From Oscillospiraceae bacterium (GTDB lineage Bacteria; Bacillota; Clostridia; Oscillospirales; Oscillospiraceae): a DNA stretch of 64,000 bases. Both the position numbers and the translations under genes were made by a program. Location: positions 105,034 to 169,033 of the forward strand of contig JAGFXR010000002.1 in assembly GCA_017861365.1 (NCBI GenBank), written 5' to 3'. The notes beneath the pieces were generated by a model. It saw only the letters and a list, made by a program, of their open reading frames with translations, made no database searches and was not told where the DNA came from. The number at the start of each line of letters is the position of its first letter. The first letter of the stretch is position 1. This document shows positions 26,055 through 33,535 of the stretch, in pieces.

Positions 26055-27104
26055 ATGGAAAAAGCGGTTTTTCTGGTATCTAAAATGGACAGCTTATCGG
26101 AAATTTTGATTCGTCTGGAGCGCCTCGTTACCATCGATACCTCTGTGAGTCAGGGGCGGGAGCTGCCGGCGGCGGAATATCTCAAGGCTGAATTCGAGCG
26201 GCAGGGGATTCCCGCTGCGGTCTATGAGCCCTTTCCGGGGAGGGGCAGCGTTATTGCCGAGCTGGCGGGACACAGCCCCGAGACGCTGCTGATTCTGACC
26301 CATCTGGACACGGCGGATTTTCTGCCCGGAGCACGAAATCGAATGATCCGCCGGGAAGACCGGTATTACGGCAGGGGAACGCTGGATTGCAAGGGCCTCG
26401 CGGCGATTTGGACCCAGGTGCTCTGCGACCTGTATCGCGATCTTGGCTGCCCGAAGCGGTCCGTGCGCTTTATAGCGGCTGCCGGGGAGGAGAGCGGAGG
26501 AATGGTTGGGATGGACTGGCTAAGTCGGCACACCGACTGCCTCCGGCAGGTGTTTCTGGCATTGGGAGAAGGAGGGGGCTTTCCGGTTGCTTATAAGGGA
26601 AGATGGCTTTTTACACTGCAGACGGGAGAACTGGCGCGGGAGCCACCGTTGGAGGCCATTTATTCCGAGGAGGAACAGCTTCGGATTGTGCATCAGGCCT
26701 GTCAGCAGGGCTATTACAGCGGGGAAACCCTGGACTATTTCCGTGACCTTCAAAACGCGCAGACGTCCCGCCGTGTTAGTCGGGAGAGCTTTTACCGAGG
26801 GGTGGATACTCTCCTGGGGCAGGGGGACTGTACCGTCCTTTCCCGCTATGCCGGATTGTTTCAGGAAACTCTCGCGGCCTTTGACCCGGGATATGGCCTG
26901 CTGCCGGTGATTACCCCTGGCTGGAGCGACAACCGCTTCGCCCGCCGGGCTGGAATCGATACCATTGGATTCTTCCCTTTATCTCTCGATAACCGGATAG
27001 GGGGGATACATGGGAGGAATGAGTATATTAATAAAGATAGTATATACTTATCGTACAAATATTTTTATGATATTTTAAAAATATTAATTTATTATGACCA
27101 TTGA
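26055..27104 (+). CDS. M20-family metallopeptidase-like protein lacking the lid domain
   Basis: A protein of about 349 residues with M20 (ArgE/DapE/CPG2-like) metal motifs in order: THLDTAD, YGRGTLDCKG, the catalytic pair EESGG, LGEGGG and C-terminal GIHGRNEY. The segment between LGEGGG and the next helix is very short. The GHGS/NAI dimerisation (lid) domain seen in most M20 enzymes is missing or reduced to a stub. Activity is therefore uncertain. The start is ambiguous: ATG 26055 has AAAGGCGG eight bases upstream, while ATG 26034 has none. The last bases overlap the promoter of the metal ATPase. Confidence 0.75.
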   Translation: MEKAVFLVSKMDSLSEILIRLERLVTIDTSVSQGRELPAAEYLKAEFERQGIPAAVYEPFPGRGSVIAELAGHSPETLLILTHLDTADFLPGARNRMIRREDRYYGRGTLDCKGLAAIWTQVLCDLYRDLGCPKRSVRFIAAAGEESGGMVGMDWLSRHTDCLRQVFLALGEGGGFPVAYKGRWLFTLQTGELAREPPLEAIYSEEEQLRIVHQACQQGYYSGETLDYFRDLQNAQTSRRVSRESFYRGVDTLLGQGDCTVLSRYAGLFQETLAAFDPGYGLLPVITPGWSDNRFARRAGIDTIGFFPLSLDNRIGGIHGRNEYINKDSIYLSYKYFYDILKILIYYDH

Positions 27105-27153
27105 ATTTATAAAAATACCTGTTATACTGAGCTAAAATCCCCTGATGGGGGAT
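27101..27153 (+). promoter_or_regulatory. promoter and CsoR-like operator of the metal ATPase
   Basis: TTGAAT and TATACT are 16 bases apart (27101-27128). Just downstream lies ATCCCC-TGATG-GGGGAT (27137-27153), a C-tract/G-tract dyad like the operators of the CsoR/RcnR metal-sensor family. It would overlap the transcription start. No csoR-like gene is in the window. Confidence 0.5.
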
Positions 27154-27172
27154 ATAGACGGGAGGCGGGCGC

Positions 27173-29053
27173 ATGACCGGCAAAGAAACCACATCCGCGT
27201 TTGAGTACAAGGTTTTCCTGCTCCCGGTTATGTTGCTCGTGCTGATCCTCATTGCCGCGCTGTTCCAGTATGTGTGGGTTGGAGTGCTCCCTTTTTCCTT
27301 CGCGCTGATTCCTCTGGCGCTGGGCGGCTTTGTGGTGATAAAGTCCACTGTGGAGGCCACCATTGGAAAAAAGAAGATCACCGCGGGTATGCTGGTAGTC
27401 TTGGCGCTGCTGGGAACGACCTATGTGGGCGAGTATCTCTCCGGCGCCATCGTCAGCTTCATGATGATTTTCGGCGAATTTTTGGAAGGCCTCACCCTGG
27501 AAAAAACAAAAAACGCCGTTCGGGAGCTGGTGAAGCTGGTTCCTGTCAATTGCCGGAAGCTGATTGACGGACAGTTTCAAACGGTCTCCATCAAGCAGGT
27601 ACGTAAGGGAGATATTCTTCAGGTATTGGCGGGAGAGAAGATTGCGGTGGATGGCGTGATCCACCGAGGCCACGCCGCCATCAATGAGTCGGCCATCACC
27701 GGCGAATCCATGCCGGTGGATAAAGGCCCCGGCGATCGGGTGTTTGTGGGTACCCTGAACGAAAACGGCGTGATTGAGCTGGAAACCGAAAAAATCGGCG
27801 GTGCCACCGTTCTGGGCAAGATTATAAAGACGGTGAAGCAGGCACAGGACAACAAGGGCAGAGCCCAACGCATCGCTGACACTTTTTCCGGTTATTTTCT
27901 CCCCGTCATTCTCGCGGTCTGTATGATTACATATCTTATTACCTGGGATCTCATGCGGGTCATGACGATCATGGTCATCGCCTGTCCCTGTGCGCTGGTT
28001 CTCGCCACCCCTACGGCGGTGATTGCCAGCGTGGGCAACGCCGCGAAACGAGGCGTACTGATCAGAGGCGGCGATGTTCTGGAAAACTGCGCTAAGGTCA
28101 CCACTGTTTGCTTTGACAAGACCGGAACCATCACCAAGGGTATGCCTGAGGTCATTGACCTGTTTCTTTCTAGCGGTGTGTCCCGTGAGGATGTCCTATA
28201 TGCCATGGCTCTCACGGAAAAAAACTCTGCGCACCCCATTGCAAGGGCTGTGAACCGCTATCTGGCGCGGCAGGTGGATTATGCTGCTCTGCCCAATGCG
28301 GAGTTCGAGATGCTCTACGGGCGCGGCATCCGGGCGGTTTATGGCGGCGATATCTATGAGGTGTCCAATTCCAAGGCGCTGGAGTATGTAAAAGACCCCC
28401 GGCTGGAGCTGAAGGTATTTCTGGCCGATCAGGAAAACGCCGGAAGAACAGCTCTTGTGGTGCTGAAAAACAGCATTGCGCTGGGGGCGGTGTCTGTGTC
28501 CGACACCATCCGGGACTACGCCGGGGAAACCATACGCCAGCTCAAAAAAACGGGTATCAGCCATGTGGTCATGCTGACTGGGGATAATGAGTATACCGCT
28601 AGGCAAATCTGTGCCGAGGCGGGGATTGACGAATTTCGGGCTAATCTTCTCCCAGCGCAGAAGCTGGATGCCATCAAGGAGCTTCAGAGTAAGGGCGAGG
28701 TGGTTGCCATGGTGGGCGACGGAGTCAACGACGCCCCTGCTCTGGTCCTGGCGGATGTTGGCATCGCTATGGGTGCGGCGGGAACCGATGTGGCGGTGGA
28801 AGCCTCCAACATTACCTTGATGTCTGACCGGATCGATATGCTTCCCGCCACCTTCGCGCTTTGCAAACGCTCTTATGGAATCATCAAGCAGAATATTGTG
28901 GTATTCGCAGTATGTGTCAACGTGGCGGGCGTACTGCTGTCCGGTCTGGGTTTTCTCAATCCTATGGAAGCCGCACTGATCCACAACGCCTCCTCTATTT
29001 TTGTGGTGCTCAATTCCTCAAGGCTGCTGGGCTACCAATACCAATTATCATAA
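27173..29053 (+). CDS. P1B-type heavy-metal-transporting ATPase
   Basis: A 626-residue metal exporter. Visible are the actuator motif TGESMPVDK, the membrane metal site CPC (residues 271-273), the phosphorylated Asp315 in DKTGT, the HP motif (NSAHPIARA) and the hinge GDGVNDAPAL. The last membrane segment carries HNASSIFVVLNSSRL. There is no N-terminal heavy-metal-associated domain; only about 20 residues precede the first membrane span. Copper, zinc or cadmium export is possible; CPC alone does not decide. A small His/Cys-rich protein encoded directly downstream could supply the missing metal-binding function. Confidence 0.93.
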   Translation: MTGKETTSAFEYKVFLLPVMLLVLILIAALFQYVWVGVLPFSFALIPLALGGFVVIKSTVEATIGKKKITAGMLVVLALLGTTYVGEYLSGAIVSFMMIFGEFLEGLTLEKTKNAVRELVKLVPVNCRKLIDGQFQTVSIKQVRKGDILQVLAGEKIAVDGVIHRGHAAINESAITGESMPVDKGPGDRVFVGTLNENGVIELETEKIGGATVLGKIIKTVKQAQDNKGRAQRIADTFSGYFLPVILAVCMITYLITWDLMRVMTIMVIACPCALVLATPTAVIASVGNAAKRGVLIRGGDVLENCAKVTTVCFDKTGTITKGMPEVIDLFLSSGVSREDVLYAMALTEKNSAHPIARAVNRYLARQVDYAALPNAEFEMLYGRGIRAVYGGDIYEVSNSKALEYVKDPRLELKVFLADQENAGRTALVVLKNSIALGAVSVSDTIRDYAGETIRQLKKTGISHVVMLTGDNEYTARQICAEAGIDEFRANLLPAQKLDAIKELQSKGEVVAMVGDGVNDAPALVLADVGIAMGAAGTDVAVEASNITLMSDRIDMLPATFALCKRSYGIIKQNIVVFAVCVNVAGVLLSGLGFLNPMEAALIHNASSIFVVLNSSRLLGYQYQLS

Positions 29054-29169
29054 CCACCGCTGGAATAACTTCCGCAGCGTGGCGGACGTCTTCGGTTTCC
29101 TGCCGTTGTGGCGGCATATGACATACCTGAATCATTCCATTATTTTATTTGATGAAAGGAGCGTTTCTG

Positions 29170-29319
29170 ATGCATGAGGGTAAGCACGGCATACTGGACG
29201 GACTGGAGGATATGGATGATCTGTTCGGACTGGAAGACGAGGAAGAGGAAGATAAAGAAGGGCATGAACATGGGGACTGCGGCTGCCATAAGCACAAGCA
29301 TGAGCACGATGACACATAA
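29170..29319 (+). CDS. 49-residue His/Cys-rich acidic small protein
   Basis: A small open frame with an excellent ribosome site (AAAGGAG, nine bases before ATG). The first half carries LEDMDDLFGLEDEEEED, strongly acidic. The second half is a metal-binding-like tail, GHEHGDCGCHKHKHEHDD, with six His and a CxC pair. No membrane segment or signal peptide is present. It lies 116 bases after the metal ATPase, before a terminator, so the two are probably one transcript. A metal buffer or chaperone for the ATPase is inferred. I do not recognise a named family. Confidence 0.75.
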   Translation: MHEGKHGILDGLEDMDDLFGLEDEEEEDKEGHEHGDCGCHKHKHEHDDT

Positions 29320-29329
29320 CTGAGTTTTG

Positions 29330-29370
29330 AAAACGCCCGCCGGAGTCGACAGCTCCGACGGGCGTTTTCC
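29330..29370 (+). terminator. terminator after the His-rich gene
   Basis: AAAACGCCCG pairs with CGGGCGTTTT around an inner GGAG/CTCC stem. The remaining bases to 29518 hold no gene I can support. Confidence 0.8.
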
Positions 29371-29518
29371 TGGTTCATCGCATTTCTTATCGGAAGGCCA
29401 CCACGCTGTGCCGGAAAAATCAGGCGGCATTTGACCTTCTGGAAATTATGTGGACAAAGTGCGGCAAAGAATGGTTCACGAAAGGAATACGAACAGCTCG
29501 TGTATGGAACGGCTCCAA

Positions 29519-30316
29519 TCACGATATGACTTTGTTTTTTCCTTTTCTTTTTGCCTGATATAGCTTCTTATCCAGCAGCTCAATCACATCATTGACAGTC
29601 TGCACGCCGCTGGTGTGATCAATCGTTTGCACACCAAAGCTGCATGTGACATAAAAACCGCCCCTGCCGTAATAATGCTTTTTTTCGGCAATTGCATTGC
29701 GCAGGCGATCCGCGATTTGAACCGCGTTTTTTTGATTGATGCTGGGCAGGCAGAAGAGAAATTCGTCGCCTCCGTAGCGGGCCAACCAACCGTCTTTCCT
29801 GCGGAACAGCTGTTTAAACACATTTGCTGTTTCGCTTAATACATGATCGCCGACCACGTGCCCATACTGGTCGTTTATTTTTTTAAACAGGTCAATATCC
29901 GCATAAATAAATGAAATAGGCTTCCTGTTTTGGAATGCCCATTTTAAATTGATGGGCAATTGCTTGTCGATAAACCGTCGATTGTGTAAATTTGTAAGAG
30001 AATCAATAAAAACTAATTTTTTGATATAATGAAAAGAAACTTGGTCATTGTCGGAGGATTTGGACAGAATGAGTTCCAGAATACAGGTCTGACCATCAAT
30101 GGTAATTGGCGCTTCGAGTTTTTGCGCATTTTTTTGAATCGAAAGAATGAGATTGCTTAAAACCGGAGTTTCATCTTGCTTGTTTTCCGAATTGGAACGA
30201 CCCAACTCTTCGTAGATGACAAGTCTGCTCTTGACGTCTATGATGCGAACAGTTTGGTAGAATTTGCGGAGGGTGCACATCAAATCCTCCGCTTGACTCA
30301 AGTTGTAGGAATTCAT
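29519..30316 (-). CDS. diguanylate cyclase (GGDEF protein)
   Basis: A 265-residue soluble protein. About 95 unassigned N-terminal residues precede a complete GGDEF domain: DSLTNLHNRRF, the metal Asp in YADIDLFKKINDQYGH, and the active-site motif ARYGGDEF. It should make cyclic di-GMP from two GTP. An RxxD appears upstream (RRKD), but its spacing to the active site is one residue longer than the usual inhibitory site, so product inhibition is unsure. The N-terminal part could be a small sensor domain. It is divergent from the XRE gene. Confidence 0.88.
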   Translation of the reverse strand: MNSYNLSQAEDLMCTLRKFYQTVRIIDVKSRLVIYEELGRSNSENKQDETPVLSNLILSIQKNAQKLEAPITIDGQTCILELILSKSSDNDQVSFHYIKKLVFIDSLTNLHNRRFIDKQLPINLKWAFQNRKPISFIYADIDLFKKINDQYGHVVGDHVLSETANVFKQLFRRKDGWLARYGGDEFLFCLPSINQKNAVQIADRLRNAIAEKKHYYGRGGFYVTCSFGVQTIDHTSGVQTVNDVIELLDKKLYQAKRKGKNKVIS

Positions 30317-30513
30317 ACTATCCCCTCATAACCGACGATAATACGGACATCATTTTTTGCTATGAAATATGTTGTAATATCAAAAAAACCGCTTATGTGA
30401 CATATTTTTTTATATTATAACATATATTCCTGGAATATTTCAAGCATTACAGCGTATATATTTGGAATGATTCTTCCAGAATATCAATTATGATATGCTT
30501 GGAGGTGAATCCA

Positions 30514-30828
30514 TTGTCAGATTATGAGAAATTCGTACGGGATCGCATCACACAGCTCAGGCTTCGAAAGGGAATATCAGAATATCAGCTCAGTCATGAC
30601 CTCGGTCATAGCAGAAGTTATATTTACAACATCACATCGGGAAAGGCTCTGCCTCCACTGGCCGGGCTGTTTACGATATGTGAATATTTTGATATAACCC
30701 CGCGTGAGTTTTTTGATGACAGGCTGTCCTCTCCCGAGCTGATCCACAAAGCCGTGGACGGGTTAAAATGCCTTGGTGATGACGATATTTTAATGATTTT
30801 ACAATACATTAACCGGCTGAAAAAGTAG
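30514..30828 (+). CDS. small XRE-family helix-turn-helix protein
   Basis: A 104-residue DNA-binding protein. Residues 5-68 form a Cro/CI-type helix-turn-helix (ISEYQLSHDLGHSRSYIYNITSGKALPPLAGL, split here into its helices by pattern), followed by an acidic helical tail without a peptidase or sensor domain. The TTG start at 30514 has GGAGGTGA seven bases upstream; the ATG upstream at 30490 has no site. Its targets are unknown. The AT-rich 30317-30513 gap holds the divergent promoters of this gene and the GGDEF gene. Confidence 0.82.
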   Translation: MSDYEKFVRDRITQLRLRKGISEYQLSHDLGHSRSYIYNITSGKALPPLAGLFTICEYFDITPREFFDDRLSSPELIHKAVDGLKCLGDDDILMILQYINRLKK

Positions 30829-30867
30829 TTTTTGCGGATTGCCGCGGCCATGCAATGACGGCATAAT

Positions 30868-30914
30868 AAATGCACCTTGAAATAGTCACTCAGACTAAAC
30901 TCAAGGTGCATTTT
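30868..30914 (+). terminator. terminator after the XRE gene
   Basis: AAATGCACCTTGA pairs with TCAAGGTGCATTT across a 20-base loop and is followed by TTTT. Confidence 0.75.
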
Positions 30915-31023
30915 GCTATCAATGACAGCGTTTCCTGATTCATGATGACGAAGCGCGTCTCAAACCATCCGCAAATGCGCTTTTTATCATGCTGGACATT
31001 ATAGATCAAAGAAGCGGGAGATG

Positions 31024-31362
31024 TTAAAGTGCCTGAATGCCGGTTTCGCCGGTGCGGATACGAATAACGTCGCTGATGTCGCTGACGAAAATTTTTCCGT
31101 CGCCCACCTCACCGGTGGCAATTTCCTCCAGAACCCGCTTAATCAGCAGATTCGCCGTCTCTTCGTCCACCACGGTTTCCACTTTGGTTTTTTGAAAAAT
31201 ATTCTCGAAATAAGAGGTGCCGTGATAAGTAAATTTTTTGCCGCGCTGATTGCCATAGCCGGAAATACGGGTAAACATGGCGCCCTTTGCGTTGCACTCA
31301 TTGAGCAGCAGCTTCATGGCTGCAACCTTTTCCGGACGAATGATGATCTCAAGCTTTTTCAT
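31024..31362 (-). CDS. PII-family nitrogen regulatory protein
   Basis: A 112-residue PII protein that binds ATP/ADP and 2-oxoglutarate and controls partner proteins through its T-loop. The C-loop TGEVGDGKIFVSDISDVIRIRTGETG matches the PROSITE-type GlnB signature. The T-loop (about residues 36-56, GYGNQRGKKFTYHGTSY) is divergent, and the canonical uridylylation context is not conserved. ATG 31362 is chosen because AAAGGAG lies upstream. It follows the EamA transporter gene by 14 bases, not an amtB gene, so the transporter is a possible partner. Confidence 0.88.
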   Translation of the reverse strand: MKKLEIIIRPEKVAAMKLLLNECNAKGAMFTRISGYGNQRGKKFTYHGTSYFENIFQKTKVETVVDEETANLLIKRVLEEIATGEVGDGKIFVSDISDVIRIRTGETGIQAL

Positions 31363-31376
31363 GATGAGGTCTCCTT

Positions 31377-32375
31377 TCAATGCTTTTTAAATTGTTCAAA
31401 ACTTCGGGCCTGGCCCGCATGACGGGCGGGAGTCCGGAATTTTCTTAAGAGATTTTGCGGAAGAGCATCCGGCTTGAGCTTTAACGCGATCAGAAGTCCC
31501 AGAAGAATCAGGACAACACCGCAGACAAAGCGGCCTGTAATGAGTTCGTGGAGGAATATGGCGGAAAGCAGGGTGGCTAGGGGCGGTTTGAGGAGAAATA
31601 CCATCGCCCCCGTGCTGGTGTTCAGATTGGCTAGCGCCGAGAAATAAAACAGATAGGCAAGTCCGGTTCCTACGATGGAACTGTACAGAAATTGAGGGAG
31701 CACGGTGCCGATGGGAAAGTAAAATGGATTTTCTCCCCGGGAAAGACCCTGAACTACGACCAAAGGCACCAGGGTGAGCGAACCGAAAATGGACACCAGG
31801 CAAGTGGATGCGGTGGGACCAATTTTGGAAATAATCCACTTTTTGCTCAGCACGGTATAAAGGCAGAAAAGCAGCATCGACACAATCGTCACGGCGACGC
31901 CAGCCAGAAACGTGGGGCTGGAGGCGTTGGATGCCAGCAGATCAAAGCAGGTGAGAGCCAATCCCATTGCTCCGACCAGCAGTCCCAGCATTTTGGGTTT
32001 GCTCAGCCGCTCCTTTAAAAACACAGAGGCAAACAGTGCAACAAACAGGGAGTTGGAGCCAAATATCACCGCGGAAAGGCTGGCACTGGTGTAAAATATT
32101 CCGATTTGTGCCAGTGTCATGCTTACAAACACAAGAAGAAAGCCGAACACGAACAATAAACCTACATCGCCTGCAGTCAATTTGATGTTTCTCCCGCGCA
32201 TATCCCGGATGGAAAAGGGAAGCAAAAAAAGTCCGCCGATTAAAAAACGATAGAACGTGAGCTGCGCGCCGCTTAAGACGCCTGACATGGTTTTGGTGAC
32301 CACCTCAAAAGTGCTGAAGACGAGAATGGAAATGAGCACCAGAATAAGATACCGGGAGGAGCTTGTTGTTTTCAC
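31377..32375 (-). CDS. EamA/DMT-family transporter
   Basis: A 332-residue membrane protein with ten predicted spans in two EamA repeats. The second repeat ends in the typical LKPPLATLLSAIFLHELITGRFVCG segment. These proteins usually export amino acids or other small metabolites. GTG 32375 has AGAAGG nine bases upstream. The C-terminal 30 residues are hydrophilic. It is probably co-transcribed with the PII gene downstream; the TetR gene lies 82 bases upstream in the same direction. Confidence 0.87.
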   Translation of the reverse strand: MKTTSSSRYLILVLISILVFSTFEVVTKTMSGVLSGAQLTFYRFLIGGLFLLPFSIRDMRGRNIKLTAGDVGLLFVFGFLLVFVSMTLAQIGIFYTSASLSAVIFGSNSLFVALFASVFLKERLSKPKMLGLLVGAMGLALTCFDLLASNASSPTFLAGVAVTIVSMLLFCLYTVLSKKWIISKIGPTASTCLVSIFGSLTLVPLVVVQGLSRGENPFYFPIGTVLPQFLYSSIVGTGLAYLFYFSALANLNTSTGAMVFLLKPPLATLLSAIFLHELITGRFVCGVVLILLGLLIALKLKPDALPQNLLRKFRTPARHAGQARSFEQFKKH

Positions 32376-32457
32376 AGTGATAAACCTTCTTTTTATAATG
32401 GTAGTCTCCGGCTTACGCCGGATGCAGTGCAGGGCACGGTTTGGCGGTAAGGAAGGC

Positions 32458-33087
32458 TTATCCCCGCTCCCACTTAGGCCGGTATTCCTCGGGCAAGGTG
32501 CGGCGTCCTTTTTCGGTCAGAAAAGAATATACAAGCCGTTCAATGACGTCCATAGCGGTGGAAGGGTAGTTCATACTGTGAGGCTTATGAACATATTCCA
32601 CAAAGATGCCGCGATTGGTGAAAATAATGAGTTCCGCAATGTACTCCGCAGATACCTCCCCTGCGATCTCCTTGCGGCGCTGCCCGCGGGAGATGATATG
32701 TCCCACCATGGGAAGACGGTCCTTGTTAATGGTCTCCACCGCGGAGGTAGAGCGCATAATGCAGGACCAAAGCTCGGAAGATTTTTGGAAAGGGTGGCTG
32801 ACAAGATGCCGAAACAGTTCAATCAACTGAACATAGCTGTGAAGCGTGCTGTCTGTATCGGGGGTGTCGGCAATGATTGCCTTTGGCAAAAGCTCGTAGA
32901 GCAGATCGTCCTTGGATTGAAAATAATAATAGAAGGTTCCTACTGTAATACCGGCGGCTTCTGATATTTGGGAAACGGATACCTTGTCAAAGCCGCTTTT
33001 TTGCACCAGCTTCTTGGCGCAGCGCACAATACGGCGCTTTGTTTCGATGGCCTGTTTGGCGCGTGAGGTTAATTCTGCCTTTGCCAT
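32458..33087 (-). CDS. TetR-family transcriptional regulator
   Basis: A 209-residue regulator. Residues 15-62 carry the TetR helix-turn-helix, with VSVSQISEAAGITVGTFYYYF as the DNA-reading part; the rest is a helical ligand domain. Two matching 22-bp dyads in the upstream gap are likely binding sites. It is divergent from the ABC/hydantoinase operon and upstream of the EamA gene, so it could control either or both. The inducer is unknown. Confidence 0.88.
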   Translation of the reverse strand: MAKAELTSRAKQAIETKRRIVRCAKKLVQKSGFDKVSVSQISEAAGITVGTFYYYFQSKDDLLYELLPKAIIADTPDTDSTLHSYVQLIELFRHLVSHPFQKSSELWSCIMRSTSAVETINKDRLPMVGHIISRGQRRKEIAGEVSAEYIAELIIFTNRGIFVEYVHKPHSMNYPSTAMDVIERLVYSFLTEKGRRTLPEEYRPKWERG

Positions 33088-33140
33088 GCCCCATACTTCC
33101 TCTCCGTATCAACTCATTCAGATCCATTTGACGGGGTTAC

Positions 33141-33162
33141 TTCATCTAGCGTGATAGATGAA
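33141..33162. promoter_or_regulatory. TetR operator candidate, proximal
   Basis: TTCATCTA-N6-TAGATGAA is a perfect inverted repeat 54 bases upstream of the tetR start, suitably placed for autoregulation. A lone half-site TAGATGAA lies at 33220-33227. Confidence 0.65.
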
Positions 33163-33280
33163 AAAATATTTCAAATTCTCATATGTCAAATTGACTACTG
33201 AAAATATTATATAACAGGTTAGATGAAAAAATCAATATATATCAACAAAAAATGAATATATAATTTTAAATAAAAAATAG

Positions 33281-33302
33281 TTCATCTAATCAATTAGGTG
33301 AA
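33281..33302. promoter_or_regulatory. TetR operator candidate, distal
   Basis: TTCATCTA-N6-TAGGTGAA repeats the same dyad with one mismatch, 52 bases upstream of the ABC operon promoter. Confidence 0.6.
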
Positions 33303-33353
33303 AATGCAATGAATAATAAAGAAACTTTCATAATTATTTGTCCAAAGAATCAA

Positions 33354-33382
33354 TAGACGTTTTCAAAAAAGCTTGCTACAAT
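33354..33382 (+). promoter_or_regulatory. promoter of the ABC/hydantoinase operon
   Basis: TAGACG and TACAAT are 17 bases apart, with an extended -10 TG (TGCTACAAT). Confidence 0.5.
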
Positions 33383-33442
33383 TTTTTCAGGATCAGACAC
33401 ACCCCGCCCCAATGTGGTGGGCGTGAAATCAAATAACACGGC

Positions 33443-33475
33443 AAAGGAGCTCATCGGATTATGAGCTCCTTTTGT
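33443..33475 (+). terminator. leader terminator or attenuator before the ABC operon
   Basis: AAAGGAGCTCAT and ATGAGCTCCTTT form a 12-bp stem with loop CGGATT, followed by T-rich sequence. It lies between the promoter and the first gene, so part of the transcription may stop here. Confidence 0.65.
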
Positions 33476-33535
33476 CGTTTTGAGAAGCCTGCCGGGAGCA
33501 GACCAAGAAATGGGCCATAGAAAAGAGGGATTTCA

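Noticed and set aside
29371..29518. Short peptide-like frame after the metal ATPase terminator
   Set aside because: A readable stretch exists, but it has no start, no ribosome site and no recognisable family.
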